Below are positions 55,626 to 64,000 of a stretch of DNA of 64,000 nt, piece after piece; position 1 is the stretch's first letter; each line of letters opens with the position of its first letter. The stretch lies in NCBI GenBank assembly GCA_016713535.1, contig JADJOY010000039.1:81966-145965 (forward strand), read 5' to 3'. Under the pieces are notes generated by a model. It did not search any database. It saw nothing but the letters and a program-made list of their open reading frames with translations, and had not been told where the DNA came from. A program made the translations under genes and the position numbers. This DNA is from Deltaproteobacteria bacterium (GTDB lineage: Bacteria > JADJOY01).

Positions 55626-58508
55626 TCATGGCACGAGCCGGAGGCGAGCCTCGGCGTGCGCCACCACGTCGTCCACGGTGATCCACTGCTCGCGACGATC
55701 GTTGCTGAGCCAGAGCGCGAGCTGGTCGCCGTAGTGAATCGACGGATCGATGCCGACGGGCTGGAAGAGGCCCTTGTCCGGGTTCAGATCATTCTGACCA
55801 CCCGGCAGGACGTTCACCGCGGTCGTGCTCGACGGCGTGAGCTCCACCACGTGGCGCATCACGGGGCCGTCCTGCGAACTCCACGGGGGTGGGCCATTCA
55901 CGTAGGCCGGGTCGACGGTCTCGATCGCACCTGCGCGTGGGTAGCCGCGTGGCGTGCTGCCGAGGACCGACGCGGACGGGAGATTGAACACCGGCAGGAT
56001 CGAGCCGAGCGCGAGGTCCTCGAAGGTGATGGTGTGGATCGTGCCCCATCGCCATCGATCCGGATCGTCGGAGCCGATCAGCGTCCTGAGATCCTCGATG
56101 GCGTCGGACATTGCCAGCGCGATCGTGCGATCCGGGCTCTCGATCCCCGGGGTGCGCAGATCATCGAAGAGCTTGCTCTGGCCGTCACTGCCCAAGGTGG
56201 CCACTCGCAGCGAACCGGTCTCGTCGAGGTCGTCGAGGAGGTGGTGGAGCACCACCAGCGTCGTACGGCTGCTGTACGGCGAGAGTCCGGCGCGCCCGAG
56301 CTCGTCGCCGAGCAGTCGATCGGGGAGTCGTCCGGCCCACGTGTGGAAGATGGAGCAGGCGACCGAGTCGTTGATCTCCTGGTCGGTCGGCTTGGCGCCG
56401 GTGAGCGCTTCCTCCACGCCGATCGGACAGTCGCCCGACCAGTTGTCGAGGCGCTTCCGAGCCTGGTCGAGGAGGCCACCCGGAACGGGTAGGCCGTCCC
56501 GCGCCTCGGCGTCGCTCAGCGCCGCCACGATGCGCGGCGCCATCTCCAGCCCGACCAGCGAAACGTGGTCGTTCTGGATCGAGATCATGTCGAGGAACGA
56601 AATCTTGCCCTTGGCGAGCTGCTCCTCGATCCGCTGGTGGATGCGACCGGCGCGAAGTCCTTCGGTCTCGTCCCAGCCGAGATAGATGCCGTCGTCGAGC
56701 AGGTCGTTGTCGTTGATGCCGCCGATCTGGTCGTTGTTGGCGGTGGCGAGCCAGCCGCGCTCGGGGTTGCGCGACTGCGGGATCTGGTCGTCGGCGAGGA
56801 ACCGGGTGCTGCCGTCGCCGTTGGTCTGCCACTCGTAGCCGCCGGTCCCGGGCAGCGGCGAATACGGACCGAGCTCGGGCGTCATCACCGCCGCCGAGCG
56901 GATCGGAATGAGGGCGTGCGGGAAGTAGCCGATGTTCCCGTCCGCGTCGGCGCCGACGAAGTTCTGCGCGCCGACGCCGAAGCTGGTGAGCGCCGTGAAG
57001 AAGTCGTCGATGTTCCGGCTGCGCATCAGATCGTAGAAGGCCGCGAGGTCGCGGGTGACCTGATGCCCGGTCCAGCGGAACGTCATGTTTCCGACCGCAT
57101 CGAGCCCGTTGACGTCGTCCGAGGGGTCGGGATCCGGAACCTGCGGACCATGGTGCGGGACGATGTCGATCGGACGCGTCACGGTCTTCGCCTTGCCTCC
57201 GACCAGCTGGCGGATCACGTAGCTCTGCTGGATGGTTCGCACCGGCACCTGGCGACCGTCGAAGCTCACGCTCTTGTTCGAGCCGCTCCCCGACACCTGC
57301 TCCTGGTAGACGTCGGTCACGTCGAAGTTCGCGACCGTGCCACCCCACGCGACTCGCTCGTTCTGACCGAGCAAGATGCCCGGGATCCCGGGGAACCCGG
57401 CGCCGTGCGCGTCGATCTCTCCTCCGGCGAAGGTCTTGTCGTCGAGGTGCACGAAGTAGAAGGTCGACGGGTTCGGCAGCGCCAGGTGCGGGTCGTTTGC
57501 CAGCATCGCGTGGCCCGACTCGGTGAGCGCGCCGCTCACGATCCAGTTGTTGGACCCGGCGCGGAACGTGCGTCCGAAGGGGCTGAAGCTGCGCGCTCGC
57601 TTCTCTGACGCGACGATCTTCTGTGCCAGTCGCGGGTCGAGCTTCGCGGGTGCGCTGGATTCAGCGTGGGTGGGTGCGACGGCCCGCGCCGCGGTGGGGG
57701 GCACGGTGAACCGTGGGATCTCCTCGGGCGGTAGCACCGTGGCTTCGTTGATCGGCTGGAAACGCTCCACGTCCTCGGCGGTACCGGCGGGGATCGCGCC
57801 GCTCGCCTCGGCCTCGCGCATCGCGGTGAGCCGGCCGAGGCGGTCGATCTCGGAGCCGAGCGTCTGCGACAGATCCCACTGCTGGAGCCGGCCGAGCACG
57901 AGGACGTGTTTGGGCTCCCAGCGCTCGATCGTGTAGGGCGAGCCGAGCGTGAAGAGCGTGTTGATCAGCTTGTACTGCTGCGGCTGCACCGCGCCGTTAC
58001 GCCCCGCGTCGAGGTCGTCGAGGTACGCGTTGATGCCGTCGCAGTAGGCCTGGAGGAAGTCGAGGATCTCGGGGCGCGTCGAGGCCGCGTCCTCGACCAG
58101 GGCGTCCTCGATGCGGCCGCCGTCGGGAGTGGTGAAGAGCGTCCGGAAGTAGACCGAGGTCTCGAACACCGACGGATCGAGCTCGCCGAGGAGCTCCGTG
58201 AGCCGTCCCTGCGAGACCTTGCGCAAGAAGTCCATCTCGAAGAGCCGCTCGTGGGCCTGGATGTAGCCATTGGCGAACGCCGAATCGCGTGAGGCGTCGC
58301 GGGCATAGATGTGGTGGATGCCGTAGACGTCGCGCACCGCGTCCACCCGCCCCGTGAGCCCGGGGAGGCTGAGCTCTTGCGACACCGGCACGCTCTCGAG
58401 CTTCGCGGCGTCGACGCTCGCGGATCCGCCACCTCCATGGCCGCCACAACCCGCAACCGAGAGCGCGATCGCCACCAACGCGAAGCGGACCTTCCCCACG
58501 TTCCTCAT
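55626..58508 (-). CDS. Penicillin acylase family (S45) lipoprotein
   Basis: 960 residues. The lipoprotein signal is VAIALSVAGC followed by a Gly/His run. The alpha chain has DVYGIHHIYARD and FANGYIQAHERLFEMDFLR. The beta chain begins at the catalytic Ser in RAGSNNWIVSGALTESG, where autocatalytic cleavage between Gly and Ser is expected. ANDPHLAL, GILLGQNERVAWGGT and FVGADADGNIGYF are further S45 motifs. Ntn-hydrolases of this type cleave amides, including beta-lactams and acyl-homoserine lactones. The natural substrate is unknown. Here it would be anchored outside the inner membrane or at the outer membrane. Confidence 0.92.
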   Translation of the reverse strand: MRNVGKVRFALVAIALSVAGCGGHGGGGSASVDAAKLESVPVSQELSLPGLTGRVDAVRDVYGIHHIYARDASRDSAFANGYIQAHERLFEMDFLRKVSQGRLTELLGELDPSVFETSVYFRTLFTTPDGGRIEDALVEDAASTRPEILDFLQAYCDGINAYLDDLDAGRNGAVQPQQYKLINTLFTLGSPYTIERWEPKHVLVLGRLQQWDLSQTLGSEIDRLGRLTAMREAEASGAIPAGTAEDVERFQPINEATVLPPEEIPRFTVPPTAARAVAPTHAESSAPAKLDPRLAQKIVASEKRARSFSPFGRTFRAGSNNWIVSGALTESGHAMLANDPHLALPNPSTFYFVHLDDKTFAGGEIDAHGAGFPGIPGILLGQNERVAWGGTVANFDVTDVYQEQVSGSGSNKSVSFDGRQVPVRTIQQSYVIRQLVGGKAKTVTRPIDIVPHHGPQVPDPDPSDDVNGLDAVGNMTFRWTGHQVTRDLAAFYDLMRSRNIDDFFTALTSFGVGAQNFVGADADGNIGYFPHALIPIRSAAVMTPELGPYSPLPGTGGYEWQTNGDGSTRFLADDQIPQSRNPERGWLATANNDQIGGINDNDLLDDGIYLGWDETEGLRAGRIHQRIEEQLAKGKISFLDMISIQNDHVSLVGLEMAPRIVAALSDAEARDGLPVPGGLLDQARKRLDNWSGDCPIGVEEALTGAKPTDQEINDSVACSIFHTWAGRLPDRLLGDELGRAGLSPYSSRTTLVVLHHLLDDLDETGSLRVATLGSDGQSKLFDDLRTPGIESPDRTIALAMSDAIEDLRTLIGSDDPDRWRWGTIHTITFEDLALGSILPVFNLPSASVLGSTPRGYPRAGAIETVDPAYVNGPPPWSSQDGPVMRHVVELTPSSTTAVNVLPGGQNDLNPDKGLFQPVGIDPSIHYGDQLALWLSNDRREQWITVDDVVAHAEARLRLVP

Positions 58509-58520
58509 GCTGACCTCGGC

Positions 58521-58537
58521 CGACCGCAGTGCGGTCG
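58521..58537. promoter_or_regulatory. 17-bp perfect palindrome between divergent genes
   Basis: CGACCGCA-G-TGCGGTCG lies 13 bases upstream of the acylase start codon (58508) and about 104 bases upstream of the divergent radical SAM gene. Position and symmetry suggest a repressor operator over the acylase leader. No second copy was noticed in the window. Confidence 0.4.
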
Positions 58538-58640
58538 TGTGCTCGGGCTCGACGTCGGTCGCACATTGTGACGGTGTCGACCACGGCACGTAAAGGCACA
58601 TTCGCGAAGGCCCGCGAGACCCCTCGGGTATGTTGCGCTC

Positions 58641-59660
58641 GTGCCGCGCCCGGTCGCCAACCCACCCAATCCCTGGCTCACGCGGTTCACCGAGTGGCTC
58701 GGCGAGCCGCCCGCGGCGACGCTCGAGGTGTTCGAGGAGCGAGCACGCTCGATCGTCACCGAGAACACCAGCCCGGACGTGCCGTTCCGGTGGGGCGTCA
58801 ACCCGTACCGTGGCTGCTTCCACGGCTGCGCGTATTGCTACGCACGTCCATCGCATCAGTACCTCGACTGGGGAGCCGGCACCGACTTCGAGCGCAAGCT
58901 CGTCGCGAAGGTGAACGCGCCGGAGCTCTTGCGCGCACATTTCGAGAAGCGCTCCTGGCGGGGTGACCCGATCACGTTCTCCGGAGTGACCGATTGCTAC
59001 CAGCCGCTGGAGGCGAGCTACGGCCTCACACGCGGCTGTCTGGAGGTGTGCGCGGCGTACGGGAACCCCGTGGGGATCATAACCAAGGGGCTGCTGGTGA
59101 GGCGCGACGCCGCCCTCCTCGCCCAGCTCGCCCGCGACGCATCCGCCCTCGTGTACGTGAGTGTCCCCTTCATCGACGCCGAGCGCGCCCGCAAGGCGGA
59201 GCCCTTCGTCCCCTCGCCCGCACAGCGCCTCGAGAGCATCCGGGTTCTGGCAGACGCCGGAGTCCCGACGGGAGTGGCGATCGCGCCGGTGATTCCCGGG
59301 CTCAACGATGCGGACCTCGGCGAGATCCTGGAGCGGGCACGGGACGCGGGCGCGACCCGTGCCTTCCACATCGCGTTGCGCCTGCCGGCCGAGGTCCGGG
59401 TGGTGTTCGAGGATCGCCTGCGGGCCGACTTCCCCGACCGAGCCGAGCGCGTCCTGAACGCGATCCGAGAGGTCCACGGCGGCCGCCTCAACGATCCTCG
59501 CTTCGGCTCGCGGATGCGCGGTAGCGGGGCGCGCTGGGACGCGATCGACCGGCTGTTCGAGGTCCAGTGCCGCAGGCTCGGCCTGCTCGCGGAGGAGTCC
59601 GAAGCGCCGCGCGCTTCGTCGTTCCGCCGCCCCTCGCCGCAAGGCGAGCTCTTCGCGTAA
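58641..59660 (+). CDS. Radical SAM protein, SPL-like (PA0069 family)
   Basis: 339 residues from GTG 58641. The cluster motif is NPYRGCFHGCAYCYARPSH (CxxxCxxC), preceded by NTSPDVPFRWGVNPYRGC as in the PA0069/spore-photoproduct-lyase-like group. VTDCYQPLEASYGLTRGCLEV, IITKGLLVRRD and APVIPGLNDADL follow. The function of this group in non-sporulating bacteria is unproven. A DNA photoproduct repair role is only suggested by similarity. Confidence 0.85.
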   Translation: MPRPVANPPNPWLTRFTEWLGEPPAATLEVFEERARSIVTENTSPDVPFRWGVNPYRGCFHGCAYCYARPSHQYLDWGAGTDFERKLVAKVNAPELLRAHFEKRSWRGDPITFSGVTDCYQPLEASYGLTRGCLEVCAAYGNPVGIITKGLLVRRDAALLAQLARDASALVYVSVPFIDAERARKAEPFVPSPAQRLESIRVLADAGVPTGVAIAPVIPGLNDADLGEILERARDAGATRAFHIALRLPAEVRVVFEDRLRADFPDRAERVLNAIREVHGGRLNDPRFGSRMRGSGARWDAIDRLFEVQCRRLGLLAEESEAPRASSFRRPSPQGELFA

Positions 59661-59742
59661 ACCGGCGGCCGCCTCGCGGATTCTCGCCGCGACGGTCCGC
59701 TCGTGATGATCCCGTTCCCACTGACCCGGCCGCCAGCGCGAG

Positions 59743-60471
59743 TTGCTCGCCGAGGTGGGCTTCGTTGCCACCGACGTCGACGGGACCCTGACCACCGCAG
59801 GCGTGCTCACCGCCGCCGTGGTCGAGGCGATCGGGGCGCTCGCAGCGCTCGACGTCGAGGTCTTGCCCGTGAGCGGACGAGCGGCCGGCGAGGTACTCGG
59901 CCTCGTGCGCTACCTACCGGGGGTGCGCCGCGGTATCGCGGAGAACGGCCAGGTCCTGGTCGAGGCGGACCGCGCCCTCACCTGGCTCGCCGCTCCGCCC
60001 GACCGCGCTGCGATCGAGGCCGTCGCGCGGGAAATCGCCGCCGGCCAGGGTGATCCGCTGGTGCTCGCCCCCGACTGGTTCTGCCGCGTGGGCGACGTTG
60101 CCTTCGAGCGCGCGGGGCGCCCCGATTCGGCGATCGCACCGCTCGCGGAAGCCGCCTCGCAGCGAGGACTCCACGTGGTCTGGTCGAGCGTGCACATCCA
60201 CTTCTCCGCTTCGCCTCCGGACAAGGGCGCGGCGCTGATGAAGGTGCTGGATTCGATCGGGATCGCCCGTCGCTCGGTGCTCACGATGGGAGACGCCCCG
60301 AACGACGTGGGCCTCTTCGTCCACGGGCGCTTCGGCCCGAGCGTCGGCACCCACGACGTGCGGGCGCACTCCGCCTACATGACGAGCCTTCCCGCCTTCG
60401 TGTGCGCGGAGCGGGAAGGCGCAGCCTTCCTCACCGTGGCGCGAGCGCTGTTGTCGTCCCGCGGAGCGTGA
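59743..60471 (+). CDS. HAD-superfamily phosphatase (Cof/MPGP-like)
   Basis: 242 residues as read from TTG 59743. Motif I is ATDVDGTLT. Motif II is VLPVSGR, with IAENGQVLV. Motifs III/IV are SPPDKGAALMKVL and TMGDAPNDVGLF. This is a type IIB HAD with a cap domain, as in Cof and mannosyl-phosphoglycerate phosphatases. A better start, ATGATCCCG at 59705, leads into MIPFPLTRP in another frame and would join at RQRELLAEVGF if one indel near 59730 is corrected. Confidence 0.8.
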   Translation: MLAEVGFVATDVDGTLTTAGVLTAAVVEAIGALAALDVEVLPVSGRAAGEVLGLVRYLPGVRRGIAENGQVLVEADRALTWLAAPPDRAAIEAVAREIAAGQGDPLVLAPDWFCRVGDVAFERAGRPDSAIAPLAEAASQRGLHVVWSSVHIHFSASPPDKGAALMKVLDSIGIARRSVLTMGDAPNDVGLFVHGRFGPSVGTHDVRAHSAYMTSLPAFVCAEREGAAFLTVARALLSSRGA

Positions 60472-60480
60472 GCTGGAAGG

Positions 60481-60954
60481 TCAGGGAGAGCTGGCGACCC
60501 GCGTGGCGCTCCAGAGCCCGTGCTCCTCGATCGGTGACACCTGAAGCCAGTCACCCTCGATGAAGCTGCCGTTCTTGCGTGCCACCGCGTTCAGGATCAG
60601 ATCGCCGCCGCGCGCCGAGACGTACATCGCGCCGGAGTCGTCGACCTTGCTCTCGAGCGGGTCGGTGTTGAGGAGCGTATCGAGGAAGTAGCCCTCGGGG
60701 TCGTAGACACCGTTGACGTCGTTGGGCGCGACGTCGAAATCCAGCCGGTAGTTGTTCGCGTTGATGCGGATCACCGCCAGGCTGGTGATCGCGTGAGTGC
60801 GCGAGTCGGAGGCGCTGACGAACGCGCCCTCGAAGATCCCCGAGATGTCAGGGGCCGTGGCGGTGGTGCCGTCCTGGTTCTGGTTGTCGATTCCGCATGC
60901 CCCGAGGAGCAGCAGCGAGCCGGCGACGAGGCTGAGGCAGCGGTGGCTGGGCAT
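60481..60954 (-). CDS. Small lipoprotein, unknown function
   Basis: 157 residues from ATG 60954. The signal peptide is LVAGSLLLLGAC with +2 Gly, so inner- or outer-membrane anchoring is expected. The mature part is beta-rich and polar (APDISGIFEGAFVSASDS, SLAVIRINANNYRLDFDVAP, GDLILNAVARKNGSFIEGDW), resembling a small lipocalin-like barrel, but no family is recognised. It converges on the HAD gene with 9 bases between the stops. Confidence 0.65.
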   Translation of the reverse strand: MPSHRCLSLVAGSLLLLGACGIDNQNQDGTTATAPDISGIFEGAFVSASDSRTHAITSLAVIRINANNYRLDFDVAPNDVNGVYDPEGYFLDTLLNTDPLESKVDDSGAMYVSARGGDLILNAVARKNGSFIEGDWLQVSPIEEHGLWSATRVASSP

Positions 60955-61000
60955 CGCGGAGGGCGTGGCTCGCAGCGAAGCGGCGAGCCGACGGCGCGGA

Positions 61001-63734
61001 TCATAACCGGGCCCGTCGGCGAGACTCAACCGACTTCGTCGCGAATCCGTCGAACGGCGCCGGGGCGCGGACGGCCACATCGCCGCCCGCGCCTCGCGCC
61101 GCGCCGACCTCAGCAAGCGGCGCGAAACCGGCCCGCCGCGACCCTCCGGTGAAGTGGATCTCCTTCGTGACCCGGTCGATCGAGGCCCGCACGCGCGCGC
61201 CCTCGGCGAAGGTGCCGTCGAGGACCTTGAGCGCCAGCGGATCGAGCAGGTAGCGCTGGATCGCGCGCTTGAGAGGCCGCGCGCCGAAGACCGGATCGAA
61301 ACCGACCTCGCCGAGGAAATCGAGCGCGGCGGTGTCGACATCGAGCGACATGCGCCGGTCGGCGAGCCGCTGCGCGAGCCGCGCGACCTGGATGTCCACG
61401 ATACGACGGATCTGCTCCTTGCCGAGCGGATGGAAGACGATCTTGTCGTCGATCCGGTTCAGGAACTCGGGGCGGAACACGTGCTTCAGCACCTCGGTGA
61501 CGATGCCGTCGACATCACCGCCACCGTGCTCGGCGCGCTCCTGGATCTCCCGGCTGCCCACGTTCGAAGTCATCACGATCAGGGTGTTGCGAAAGTCGAC
61601 CGTGCGCCCCTTGCCGTCGGTGAGACGGCCGTCGTCGAGGATCTGCAGCAACGCGTTGAACACGTCCGGATGGGCCTTCTCGACCTCGTCGAAGAGCACC
61701 ACCGAGTACGGACGCCGGCGCACCGCCTCCGTGAGCGCGCCACCCTCGTCGTAGCCCACGTAGCCGGGAGGTGCCCCGATCATGCGAGACACCGAGTGCT
61801 TCTCCATGTACTCGGACATGTCGAGGCGGATCATCGCCTTCTCGTCGCTGAAGAGCTGCTCCGCGAGCGCGCGGGCGAGCTCGGTCTTGCCGACGCCGGT
61901 GGGACCGAGGAAGAGGAACGAACCGATCGGCCGATCGGGGTCCTTGAGCCCGGCGCGGCTGCGGCGGATCGCGTTGGACACGGCGACGAGCGCTTGCTCC
62001 TGGCCGACCACACGCTCCCGCAGGCGGTCCTCGAGGTGAAGCACCTTCTCCATCTCGCCCTCGAGCATCTTCGACACCGGGATGCCGGTCCACTTCGACA
62101 CGACCGCGGCGATCTGCTCGGACGTGACCTCCTCCTCGAGCATCGCGCCGTCGGCGTGGAGCTTGGTGATGCGCTCGTTCTCTTGCGCCAGATCGCGCTC
62201 GAGCTGCGCGATGGTGCCGTACTTGAGCTCGGCGGCCTTACCGAGATCGCCCCGGCGCTGTGCCGCGGCCTCCTCGAGGCGCGCCGCTTCGATGCGCTCC
62301 TTCACGCCCTGCAGACGGGTGATCACTTCCTTCTCGGCGCTCCAGCGGGCCTTGAGTGCTCCGCTCTGCTCGTTGAGCTCTGCGAGCTCCTTCTGGATCG
62401 CGGCCAGGCGCTCGCGGCTCGCGGCGTCCTTCTCGCGCTTCAACGCCTCCGCCTCGATCTGGAGGCGCATGATCTCTCGCTGCACCTCGTCGAGCTCGAT
62501 CGGCAGGCTGTCGATCTGCATCCGAAGCGCGCTCGCCGCTTCGTCCACGAGGTCGATCGCCTTGTCCGGCAGGAAACGGTCGGTGATGTAGCGGCTGGAG
62601 AGCGTCGCAGCGGCGACCAGTGCCCCGTCCTGGATCCGCACGCCGTGGTGCACCTCGTAGCGCTCCTTCAGCCCGCGCAGGATCGAGATCGTGTCCTCGA
62701 TCGAGGGCTGCCCGACCTGCACCGGCTGGAAGCGGCGTTCGAGGGCGGCGTCCTTCTCGACGTGCTTGCGGTACTCGTCGAGGGTCGTGGCGCCGATCGC
62801 GTAGCTCACCTCGCGCCAGTGCTGGCTTGAGCAGGTTGGACGCGTCCATGGCGCCCTCGGCGGCGCCCGCCCCGACGAGGGTGTGCATCTCGTCGATGAA
62901 CAGGATCACCCGGCCGTTCGCCTCCGTGACCTCCTTCAGGACCGCCTTCAGCCGGTCCTCGAACTCGCCGCGGTACTTGGCGCCGGCGACCATCGCGCCG
63001 AGGTCGAGGGCCACGACGCGCTTGTCTCGCAAGCCCTCCGGAACGTCGCCGTTCACGATGCGCTGCGCGATGCCCTCGACGATGGCGGTCTTGCCGACGC
63101 CGGGCTCTCCGATCAGCACCGGGTTGTTCTTGGTGCGGCGCGACAGCACCTGGATGACGCGCCGGATCTCCTCGTCGCGTCCGACCACCGGGTCGAGCTT
63201 GCCCGAGCGCGCGAGCGCCACGAGGTCACGCCCGTAGCGCTCGAGCGCCTGGTACTTGTCCTCCGGGTTCGGATCGGTCACCCGCACGTTCCCGCGGACC
63301 TCGACGAGTGCCGCGAGGATCTTGTCACGGTCTGCTCCGACCGAGCCGAGGATCTTCCCGACCGGGTGCTTGGTGGCGCCGACGGCGGCGAGGAGGAGGT
63401 GCTCGGTGCTGACGTATTCGTCCTTGAGCGCCGAGGCCTCTCGAAACGCCGCGTCGAGGACCCGGGTCAGTCCCTGGCTCAGCGACGCGCCCGCGTCGGC
63501 CTCGCTGGCGAGCCGCGCGAGCTCACCCAGACGCGCATCCAGCCGCGCGTTCAAGGTGGCCGGATCCACTCCCGCCTTGCGGAGCACGGGCGTCACGATG
63601 CCGCCCTGCTGGGCCAGCAGCGCGACCATGAGATGCTCCACGTCGACCTCGGTGTGGAGGCGATCGGTGGCGAGGCGCTGTGCTTCGGCGAGAGCCTCAC
63701 GAGCCTTCTCGGTCAAACGGTCCATGCGAATCAT
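61001..63734 (-). CDS. clpB: ClpB disaggregase chaperone (frameshifted)
   Basis: About 911 residues after one correction near 62812 (CGCG run, within [19 protein letters not shown]). The N domain ([19 protein letters not shown]) comes first. NBD1 has Walker A GEPGVGKT, then a coiled middle domain (about 410-530). NBD2 has GPTGVGKT, and the pore loop is [15 protein letters not shown]-terminal extension of about 40 Ala/Arg-rich residues is unusual. It rescues aggregated proteins with DnaK. AGGAGG lies before the ATG at 63734. No CIRCE element is seen upstream; a TTGACT at 63825-63820 is the only -35-like hexamer. Confidence 0.96.
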
Positions 63735-63903
63735 CGGAAACCTCCTGGGCCGCTGCGCGCATCGTCGACCGACGCAAGCGTCTCCGCAGCCATCGTGGAG
63801 GTAAGGCCGATTCGCATCGAGTCAATGCCAGCGGGTGCACTGCGCACCCCGGGGACCGAGGCACGCGGGGCACTCCGAGCTGCGGCGGATCCGCCCGGAA
63901 ACG

Positions 63904-63936
63904 AAGACGCCGCCCGGCGGAGCCGGGCGGCGTCTT
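63904..63936. terminator. Intrinsic terminator, perfect 15-bp stem
   Basis: Arms 63904-63918 and 63922-63936 (AAGACGCCGCCCGGC) pair perfectly around GGA. On the minus strand it follows the stop of the partial gene at 63957 by 20 bases and is trailed by CGTTTCC. The 165 bases between it and clpB hold the clpB promoter region and no ORF. Confidence 0.8.
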
Positions 63937-63956
63937 GCAGCAGTGGGATGAAACGG

Positions 63957-64000
63957 TCACGCGCGCTTGGCGACCTCGACGAACTGCAGTCGTAGCCGAT
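63957..64000 (-). CDS. C-terminal end of an unidentified protein (partial)
   Basis: The last 13 codons before TGA (63959-63957) read RLRLQFVEVAKRA on the minus strand. The strong terminator 20 bases downstream supports a real gene end. Too little is present for identification. Confidence 0.45.
   Translation of the reverse strand, partial: RLRLQFVEVAKRA

Overview
The window is very GC-rich DNA that is almost entirely protein coding, from a deltaproteobacterial-grade bacterium. Myxococcota or Binatota-like lineages fit best. Supporting signs are NtrC-type sigma-54 regulation, a group 3b [NiFe] hydrogenase, secreted proteins with MopE-type Asp/Gly/Cys repeats, a protein ending in a MYXO-CTERM-like sorting signal, many lipoproteins, and a prs-rplY-pth-rpsF-rpsR-rplI-dnaB housekeeping string. 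No 16S rRNA is present, so the assignment is tentative. About fifteen reading frames, including single-copy essential genes (prs, pth, rpsF, clpB), are broken by one- or two-base indels, mostly in GC repeats or homopolymers. This looks like uncorrected sequence error rather than gene decay, and such genes are annotated here as single frameshifted CDSs.

Region 1 (1-19.4 kb) is a hydrogen/redox module. It starts with a universal stress protein and a divergent FixL-like PAS histidine kinase whose second PAS keeps the heme-ligand His. A small DUF2934/Cys-rich operon follows. NfnB and NfnA (electron-bifurcating transhydrogenase subunits) lie in the same orientation but are separated by an opposite-strand trio (GlpA-like dehydrogenase, FAD oxidoreductase, DUF1667). 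Next come a PhyH-like dioxygenase, hypF, and a beta-gamma-delta-alpha group 3b hydrogenase operon whose large subunit reads directly into its maturation protease. A possible TorD-like chaperone and a divergent sigma-54 response regulator close the region. Sigma-54 (-24/-12) promoter matches precede the stress protein, the chaperone and the hydrogenase. The same inverted repeat, GTAAC-N15-GTTAC, lies upstream of both the stress-protein and hydrogenase promoters. Together these suggest a compact oxygen/redox-responsive regulon.

Region 2 (19.5-36.3 kb) holds a VolA-like secreted lipase lipoprotein, two metallo-beta-lactamase-fold proteins, a pentapeptide-repeat protein and an HSL-type esterase. 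Tandem terminators then face a secreted subtilase. A Fur regulator with a feoA-feoA-feoB-Cys-rich iron uptake operon follows, with a Fur box over the first start codon. A DUF362 protein, a histidinol-phosphatase-like enzyme and a beta-propeller protein complete the region.

Region 3 (36.3-46 kb) holds a sirtuin, a SAM methyltransferase, two B12-type radical SAM enzymes, two FtsX-type permeases without an ATPase, an isoprenylcysteine-methyltransferase-like membrane enzyme and a Rieske oxygenase. It is possibly a lipid or natural-product modification locus. A 61-residue protein with its own sigma-54 promoter follows.

Region 4 (46-64 kb) holds a large secreted subtilase-like/FG-GAP protein, the dnaB to prs operon read leftward from a promoter just after tRNA-Gln, a lipoprotein penicillin acylase, an SPL-like radical SAM protein, a HAD phosphatase, a small lipoprotein, clpB, and the tail of one more gene behind a strong terminator.
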